From Acidovorax kalamii (lineage in GTDB: Bacteria > Pseudomonadota > Gammaproteobacteria > Burkholderiales > Burkholderiaceae_C), in assembly GCF_002245625.1 (NCBI RefSeq), contig NZ_NOIG01000011.1:62001-126000 (forward strand): DNA of 64,000 nucleotides, read 5' to 3'. Position numbers and translations under genes: made by a program. Positions 58,960-64,000 of this stretch are shown one piece after another. Numbering within the stretch: the stretch's first letter is position 1; each line of letters begins with the position of its first letter. Below the pieces are notes generated by a model. It was given only the letters and a program-made list of their open reading frames with translations. It made no database searches and was not told where the DNA came from.

Positions 58960-61900
58960 TTGAACTTTGTGTCTTCCCCCTCCGCACCCTGGTTTCCCAT
59001 CAACTCGCTGCAGGCCTGGTGCGAAAAAGGCGCCTGGTCACGGGGCATGGACCTTTTTCGCCAGGCGGCGGTGGTCCACATCGACATCGAGGAACGTGGC
59101 GACAGCGCCTTCACCCTCCATGGCGAGGTGCAGGGCACCCAGCCCGAGCCATATGGGCTGTCGGTGGAGCTGCAGCTGGCGCCCAACGGCCAGGTCAGCG
59201 CGTGGTCGGGCGAATGCAGCTGCCCGGTCGGGGAAGACTGCAAACATGCGGTAGCGCTGACGCTGAAGGCGGCGCACCTGCGCTCGGGCCCGGCGTCCGC
59301 AGCCTCATTCGCACCCTCATCCGCGCCCGCGCCCCCGTCGGCCCAGGCCGTGCAGGCGCTGCAAGCCATGCAAGACCGCGTGGCCACCCAGGCCCGCGCC
59401 GAGGCCGAGGCGCGCCTGGTGCGCTGGCTGCACGACTGGGACCTGGCCGCCGACAACGCGGCGCCAACCGCGCCCGGTGCGCGGGCCGACCGGCCAGAGT
59501 GTTATCTCTATCTGCTCTCCACCGTGGGGCGCTTGCGCTCGGGCGCGCCGCAGCTGCAGATCGAGGCCGTGGTGTCCTACCCCAAGCTCACCGGCGGCTG
59601 GGCCAAGCCCAAGACCATCCGCACCCAGCCCGGCCCCGGCCAGGCGGTGTACGACCGGGCCACCGATGCCGACCGCCAGCTGCTGCAACTGCTGCGTGCC
59701 ATGCCGCGCAGCCTGGGTTACTACTCGGCCTACAGCGGCGCGCCGTCGGGCGTGCTGGAAGGCACGGTGGGCCTGCTGGCGCTGCAGCAGGCCGCCGCCA
59801 CGGGCCGTCTGTTTGCCGACGCGGGCGGTGCCACAGTGGGGGCGCCGCTGCGTTGGGGCGATGCGCTGCCCATCGCCTGGGCCTGGAACGAGACCCCGGC
59901 CCCCCAGGCCGACGGCGACAGCACCTGGCGCCTGCTGGCCCGTCTGTCCAGCGCCAGCGCCGCGCTGTGCGCCAACGACCCGCCGCTGTACCTGGACACC
60001 GACCAGGGCCTGTGTGGCCCCGTGCTGGCCGAGGGCCTGAGCGCCGCACAACTGCAACTGTTGCTGCAGGCGCCCCCGCTGGGCACCGCCGCGTTGCAAA
60101 AGCACCATGCGGATGTGGCCAGCCGCCTGGGCGGCATGCTGCCGCTTCCGCCGGTGCTGAGCCCCCTCACACGCGTGCAAGGCGTGAAGCCTGTGGCGCG
60201 CCTGCATCTGGCGCCCGTGGCCGAGTCCGATGTTCCTTACCTCGGCCTCATCACCGCCCAGCTGCGTTTTGACTACCAGGGCCATGTGGGCTGGTGGGCC
60301 GGGCAGGAGCTGGGCGTGCTGGTGCCGGGCGCCGATGGCGGCCAGGTGCTGTTGCAGCGCGATGCGATGGCCGAGCTGGGTGCCATCGAACGCCTGATGG
60401 ACCTGGGCCTGCTGGGGACGGATGATGGCCTGTTCGGCATCCCTGGCGAGCAATCGCAAAACGACTGGATGCACTGGGCCGACAACGGCTTTGTGGTGCT
60501 GCGCGACGCGGGGTTTGAACTGACGCTGGCAGCCACGTTGAACGGCTGGATCACCCATGCCGATGCGCTGGACGTGGCGCTGCAGCCCTGGGGAGGAGGT
60601 GCGGACGAGGCCACATCGCCCTGGTTTGCGCTCTCGCTGGGCATGGATATCCACGGCGTGCGCCACAACGTTCTGCCCTGGCTGCCCGAGCTGATTGCCG
60701 CCGCTGCGGCCCAGCCGTTGGACCCTGCGACGGGGCTGCCCCGGCTGCCCTCGCATGTCTACCTGCCGTCGCAAACCGGCACGGGTTTTGTGCGCCTACC
60801 CACCGACACCCTGCGCCCCTGGATGGCCGCCCTGCTGGAGTTGGTGGGCGACCGCGCGCACGATTTCGGCGGCGAGAGCCTGAAGCTCTCGCGTCTGGAC
60901 GCGCTGCGCACCAGCGCGGCCTTGGGCGAGGGCGCGGTGTGGCAGGGCGCAGATGCGCTGCGCGGCCTGGTGGCGCAGCTGCAGGGCGCCAGCGCATTGC
61001 CCGCCGTGCCCGTGCCAGCGGGCGTGCAGGCCACGCTGAGGCCGTACCAGCAGCAGGGGCTGAACTGGCTGCAGTTTCTGCGTGCCCATGGGCTGGCCGG
61101 GGTGCTGGCCGACGACATGGGCCTGGGCAAGACGCTGCAGACGCTGACCCATATCCAGGTCGAAAAAGACGCGGGCCGCCTGAGCGACCCCGCCCTCATC
61201 ATTGCGCCCGTGAGCCTGATGGGCAACTGGCAGCGCGAGGCCGCGCGCTTTTGCCCCGGCCTGCGCTGCCTGGTGCTGCACGGCGCGGGCCGCCACGCCG
61301 TGGCCGATGCGGTGGCCGAACACGACATCGTCATCGCCCCGTATTCGCTGCTGCAGCGCGACCGCGAGCGCTGGCTGGCACAGCCCTGGCACCTGGTGGT
61401 GCTGGACGAGGCCCAGAACATCAAGAATGCCAGCACCCACGCCGCGCAGGTGGTGGGCGAGCTGCAGGCGCGCCACCGCCTGTGCCTGTCGGGCACGCCC
61501 ATGGAAAACCACCTGGGCGAAATCTGGAGCCTGTTTCACTTCCTGATGCCGGGGTTCCTGGGTAGCCAGCAGCGCTTCAAGGAACTGTTCCGCAACCCCA
61601 TCGAAAAACAGGGCGACACGGCCCGCCTGGCGCAGCTGCGCGCCCGCGTCACGCCCTTCATGCTGCGGCGCACCAAGGCGCTGGTGGCGGCGGAACTGCC
61701 GCCCAAGGTGGAGTCGGTGATGCCGGTGGAGCTGAGCGGCTCGCAGGCCGACCTGTACGAAACCATCCGCCTGGGCATGGAGAAAACCGTGCGCGAGGCG
61801 CTGCAGACCAAGGGCCTGGCCAAATCGCAGATCACCATCCTCGATGCGCTGCTCAAGCTGCGCCAGGTGTGTTGCCACCCGGCGCTGGTGCCGCTGGATG

Positions 61901-62442
61901 CCGCCAAAAAGGTCAAGACCTCGGCCAAGCTGGAGCAGTTGATGGCGCTGTTGCCAGAGATGCTGGCCGAGGGGAGGCGCATTCTGCTGTTTTCGCAGTT
62001 CACCAGCATGCTCACGCTGATCGAGGCGGAGCTGAAGAAGCGCGGCTTGCCCTGGGTCAAGCTCACGGGACAGAGCGTCAAGCGCGACGCGATCATCGAA
62101 CAGTTCACCAGCGGGCAGGTGCCGCTGTTCCTCATCAGCCTGAAGGCGGGCGGGGTGGGGCTGAACCTGCCGCAGGCCGACACCGTGATCCATTTCGACC
62201 CCTGGTGGAACCCGGCGGTGGAAAACCAGGCCACCGACCGTGCCCACCGCATCGGCCAGACGCAGAGCGTGTGGGTGGTCAAGCTGGTGGCGCAGGGCAC
62301 GATCGAGGAGCGCATCCTGGCCCTGCAGGAGCGCAAGGCGCAGCTCGCGGGCAGCCTCTACAGCGAGGCCGCAGCCCGCAAGGAGCCGCTGTTTACCGAA
62401 AGCGATCTGGCCGAGCTGCTGCAGCCGCTATCGTCGTTGTAG
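58960..62442 (+). CDS. SWIM zinc-finger SNF2-family ATPase (RapA-like helicase)
   Basis: This 1160-residue protein has an N-terminal SWIM zinc finger (ECSCPVGEDCKHAVAL, about 85-97), a long middle domain, and a C-terminal SNF2 motor. The motor has motif I DDMGLGKT (718-725), motif II DEAQ (816-819), motif III LSGTPMENHLGEIWSLF, motif V SLKAGGVGLNLPQAD and motif VI TDRAHRIGQT. Such bacterial proteins translocate on double-stranded DNA and may remodel transcription or repair complexes. The TTG at 58960 has no Shine-Dalgarno, and a GTG at 58969 is also possible. The conserved SLQAWCEKGAWSRGM near the N-terminus argues for a start upstream of the ATG at 59047. Confidence 0.9.
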   Translation: MNFVSSPSAPWFPINSLQAWCEKGAWSRGMDLFRQAAVVHIDIEERGDSAFTLHGEVQGTQPEPYGLSVELQLAPNGQVSAWSGECSCPVGEDCKHAVALTLKAAHLRSGPASAASFAPSSAPAPPSAQAVQALQAMQDRVATQARAEAEARLVRWLHDWDLAADNAAPTAPGARADRPECYLYLLSTVGRLRSGAPQLQIEAVVSYPKLTGGWAKPKTIRTQPGPGQAVYDRATDADRQLLQLLRAMPRSLGYYSAYSGAPSGVLEGTVGLLALQQAAATGRLFADAGGATVGAPLRWGDALPIAWAWNETPAPQADGDSTWRLLARLSSASAALCANDPPLYLDTDQGLCGPVLAEGLSAAQLQLLLQAPPLGTAALQKHHADVASRLGGMLPLPPVLSPLTRVQGVKPVARLHLAPVAESDVPYLGLITAQLRFDYQGHVGWWAGQELGVLVPGADGGQVLLQRDAMAELGAIERLMDLGLLGTDDGLFGIPGEQSQNDWMHWADNGFVVLRDAGFELTLAATLNGWITHADALDVALQPWGGGADEATSPWFALSLGMDIHGVRHNVLPWLPELIAAAAAQPLDPATGLPRLPSHVYLPSQTGTGFVRLPTDTLRPWMAALLELVGDRAHDFGGESLKLSRLDALRTSAALGEGAVWQGADALRGLVAQLQGASALPAVPVPAGVQATLRPYQQQGLNWLQFLRAHGLAGVLADDMGLGKTLQTLTHIQVEKDAGRLSDPALIIAPVSLMGNWQREAARFCPGLRCLVLHGAGRHAVADAVAEHDIVIAPYSLLQRDRERWLAQPWHLVVLDEAQNIKNASTHAAQVVGELQARHRLCLSGTPMENHLGEIWSLFHFLMPGFLGSQQRFKELFRNPIEKQGDTARLAQLRARVTPFMLRRTKALVAAELPPKVESVMPVELSGSQADLYETIRLGMEKTVREALQTKGLAKSQITILDALLKLRQVCCHPALVPLDAAKKVKTSAKLEQLMALLPEMLAEGRRILLFSQFTSMLTLIEAELKKRGLPWVKLTGQSVKRDAIIEQFTSGQVPLFLISLKAGGVGLNLPQADTVIHFDPWWNPAVENQATDRAHRIGQTQSVWVVKLVAQGTIEERILALQERKAQLAGSLYSEAAARKEPLFTESDLAELLQPLSSL

Positions 62443-62553
62443 CAAGAGAAGATGGCTGGGCGGGCGGGGCGCGCTTGTGGAGTCACCTAAGTCACCAGGC
62501 CGCGGCGCTGGCGTGTTAACAACAGCATATGGGGCTCGCCGCATGCGCTGTCT

Positions 62554-62582
62554 TTGCAAATCAATGCTTTACGCGTTACAAT
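62554..62582 (+). promoter_or_regulatory. Sigma70 promoter for rimP-nusA
   Basis: The -35 is TTGCAA (62554-62559) and the -10 is TACAAT (62577-62582), with exactly 17 bases between them. The expected transcription start is near 62589, about 128 bases before the rimP GTG. This is one of the best promoter matches in the window. Confidence 0.65.
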
Positions 62583-62592
62583 AAGAGCCTCA

Positions 62593-62634
62593 CGACCAAA
62601 CGGGCGGGTACCAACCGCCCGTTTTTTTTGGTCG
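62593..62634 (+). terminator. Terminator-like hairpin in the rimP-nusA leader
   Basis: The stem is ACGGGCGG (62600-62607) with CCGCCCGT (62615-62622), loop GTACCAA, followed by eight T. The flanks CGACCAAA (62593-62600) and TTGGTCG (62628-62634) can pair further, with the T-run bulged out. A second hairpin, CCGGAG with CTCCGG, lies at 62658-62673, and the perfect palindrome TTCGAGCTCGAA at 62642-62653. The first hairpin starts only a few bases after the predicted +1, which suggests attenuation, or termination of the upstream transcript. Confidence 0.65.
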
Positions 62635-62716
62635 ATTGCTTTTCGAGCTCGAAGCTGCCGGAGAAGTCTCCGGGGGTTATCGGGTTTTTTGTTTTTCCGG
62701 GATGGAACTGAAATAA

Positions 62717-63310
62717 GTGGCACTACAGCAAGTCGTTGAACAAATTGTGACGGGCCTGGACTATGACCTGGTGGAGATCGAACGCTCCGCCGGTGGTTTG
62801 CTGCGCGTCACCATCGATTTGCCTTGGACGCCACCGGCCGCCGATGCGCCCGCCCCCGTGCTGGAGCAGTTCGTCACCGTCGAGGATTGCGAGAAGGTCA
62901 CCCGCCAGCTTCAGTTTGCGCTGGAAGTGGACGGTGTCGAATACAAGCGCCTCGAAGTGTCGTCCCCCGGCATCGACCGCCCCTTGCGCCACGAGCAGGA
63001 CTTTGTGCGTTTTGAAGGCGCGGTCATCGACATCACCTTGAAGGCGCCCATTGGCGCTGCAGGCGGGGGGCAGGTCAATGCCACCCGCAAGAAATTTCGC
63101 GGCACGCTGGAGCGCGCCGAGGCGGGTGGCTGGCAAATCGTCTGGAGCGACGAGCCGCCGGTCAAGCCAGGTCAAAAAGTGAGCAAGAAACGTGTGCCCG
63201 CCCCTTTGCAGGCGCTGGGCTTTACCCTGGACGAGCTGCGGGATGCGCGCCTGGCGCCCATCGTGGACTTCAAGGGGCGTGCGGGCAAGGCCGGGTCGGC
63301 AGCTGCCTGA
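62717..63310 (+). CDS. rimP: Ribosome maturation factor RimP
   Basis: This 197-residue cytosolic protein is needed for maturation of the 30S subunit. It starts at a GTG and matches RimP: an N-terminal domain with GLDYDLVEIERSAGGLLRVT and the conserved DCEKVTRQLQFALEVD, then LEVSSPGIDRPLRHEQDFVR, and a C-terminal SH3-like domain. The length is normal for this family group. Linkage to nusA confirms the identity. GGAA, about ten bases upstream, is a weak Shine-Dalgarno. Confidence 0.96.
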   Translation: MALQQVVEQIVTGLDYDLVEIERSAGGLLRVTIDLPWTPPAADAPAPVLEQFVTVEDCEKVTRQLQFALEVDGVEYKRLEVSSPGIDRPLRHEQDFVRFEGAVIDITLKAPIGAAGGGQVNATRKKFRGTLERAEAGGWQIVWSDEPPVKPGQKVSKKRVPAPLQALGFTLDELRDARLAPIVDFKGRAGKAGSAAA

Positions 63311-63388
63311 GTTGCTGAATGGATTGGGGTGGGTGGCTGCTGTGTGCAGCCTTCCATCTTCGGGTGATTGAAACAGGAGAGTCGTCGC

Positions 63389-64000
63389 ATGAATCGCGAA
63401 TTGTTGATGTTGGTTGAGGCCATTTCGCGCGAGAAGAACGTGGAGCGTGATGTGGTCTTGGGCGCCGTGGAGTCGGCCCTGGCCCAGGCTACCAAGAAGC
63501 TGTACCAGGGCGAGGTGGACATCCGCGTGTCGATCGATCGCGACAGCGGCAACTACGAGACTTTCCGCCGCTGGCTGGTGGTGCCCGATGACGCGGGCCT
63601 GCAAAACCCCGAGGCCGAAGAGCTGCTGATGGACGCGCAGGAGCGCATCCCCGACATCGAGGTGGGCGAGTACATCGAGGAAGGTGTCGAGTCCGTGCCC
63701 ATCGGCCGCATCGGCGCGATGGCGGCCAAGCAGGTCATCCTGCAGAAGATTCGCGACGCCGAACGCGAAATGCTGCTCAACGACTTCATGTCGCGCGGCG
63801 AGAAGATCTTCACGGGCACCGTCAAGCGCATGGACAAGGGCGACATCATTGTCGAATCCGGCCGTGTGGAAGGCCGTCTGCGCCGCTCCGAGATGATCCC
63901 CAAGGAAAACCTGCGCAGCGGCGACCGCGTGCGGGCCATGATCATGGAGGTGGACCTGACCCTGCGCGGCGCGCCCATCATCCTGTCGCGCTCGGCGCCC
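63389..64000 (+). CDS. nusA: Transcription termination/antitermination factor NusA (3' end outside window)
   Basis: The first 204 codons are visible. The N-terminal RNA-polymerase-binding domain starts [20 protein letters not shown]. The S1 domain begins around [20 protein letters not shown] and continues to the window edge. KH and C-terminal domains lie beyond. AGGAGA precedes the ATG at nine bases. It follows rimP by 78 bases in the classical rimP-nusA-infB order; NusA is known in other bacteria to autoregulate this operon. Confidence 0.96.
   Translation, partial: MNRELLMLVEAISREKNVERDVVLGAVESALAQATKKLYQGEVDIRVSIDRDSGNYETFRRWLVVPDDAGLQNPEAEELLMDAQERIPDIEVGEYIEEGVESVPIGRIGAMAAKQVILQKIRDAEREMLLNDFMSRGEKIFTGTVKRMDKGDIIVESGRVEGRLRRSEMIPKENLRSGDRVRAMIMEVDLTLRGAPIILSRSAP

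Noticed and set aside
62443..62716. tRNA gene ahead of rimP, as found in some other bacteria
   Set aside because: No cloverleaf, no GTTCGAATC-like T-arm and no CCA end; the hairpins fit a terminator and leader.

Overview
The window is one contiguous stretch of a GC-rich betaproteobacterial chromosome, most likely from the Comamonadaceae (an Acidovorax-like genome). This is inferred from strong G/C third-position bias, the rimP-nusA block, many LysR-regulated catabolic modules with Bug-type binding proteins, and a short interspersed repeat (core AAGCGC-N-AGCTATCAAA) in at least seven intergenic gaps. I saw no tRNA, rRNA, CRISPR array or transposase.

Region 1 (1-7053): the end of a YejF-type peptide ABC ATPase, three unrecognised proteins (two of them membrane proteins), and then an overlapping pair. 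The first member of the pair is a helix-turn-helix protein with an AAA/STAND-like body but no P-loop. The second is a membrane-anchored protein that joins a type IV pilin-like globular domain to an intact P-loop ATPase. I regard this pair as one candidate for an undescribed system.

Region 2 (7135-24486): metabolic modules. These are a quinone-oxidoreductase-like dehydrogenase, a 2H phosphoesterase, LysR/AtuA/AtuA-like/Bug, LysR/degenerate metallo-beta-lactamase, a FrnE-like DsbA protein, LysR with a zinc-type dehydrogenase and a divergent EamA exporter, a P-loop kinase preceded by two tandem terminators, Rrf2 with a thioredoxin-reductase-like flavoprotein, a methyltransferase, and LysR with a tautomerase and a cupin. 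Several divergent promoters carry clear dyads or direct repeats.

Region 3 (24487-26540): a strikingly AT-rich single-gene island. It encodes an ABC-type ATPase fused to a DUF4435/TOPRIM-like domain, the architecture of a merged PARIS-type (AriA-AriB) anti-phage protein.

Region 4 (26541-33834): a sugar-uptake operon with a ROK regulator, RbsA-, RbsC- and RbsB-like proteins, a sugar-phosphate isomerase/epimerase and a Gfo/Idh/MocA dehydrogenase. The substrate is not evident.

Region 5 (34459-54082): a 19.6-kb type IV pilus locus, MSHA-like in content. It has three tandem paralogous pilins, inner-membrane platform proteins, a lipoprotein secretin (MshL-like), a TPR protein (MshN-like), an ExeA/MshM-like ATPase with a peptidoglycan-binding tail, an assembly ATPase (MshE-like), a GspF/MshG-like protein and a coiled-coil protein. 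These are followed by four unusual minor prepilins sharing an LPC module, three of them with long helical C-terminal extensions, and a fourth paralogous pilin. No prepilin peptidase or retraction ATPase is encoded here. The minor prepilin family looks the most novel part of the window.

Region 6 (54126-64000): a small hypothetical protein, a MocR regulator divergent from a diheme and a triheme cytochrome c, a thioredoxin-like protein, a SWIM-SNF2 helicase, and then rimP and the start of nusA. The rimP-nusA promoter is followed at once by a terminator-like hairpin.
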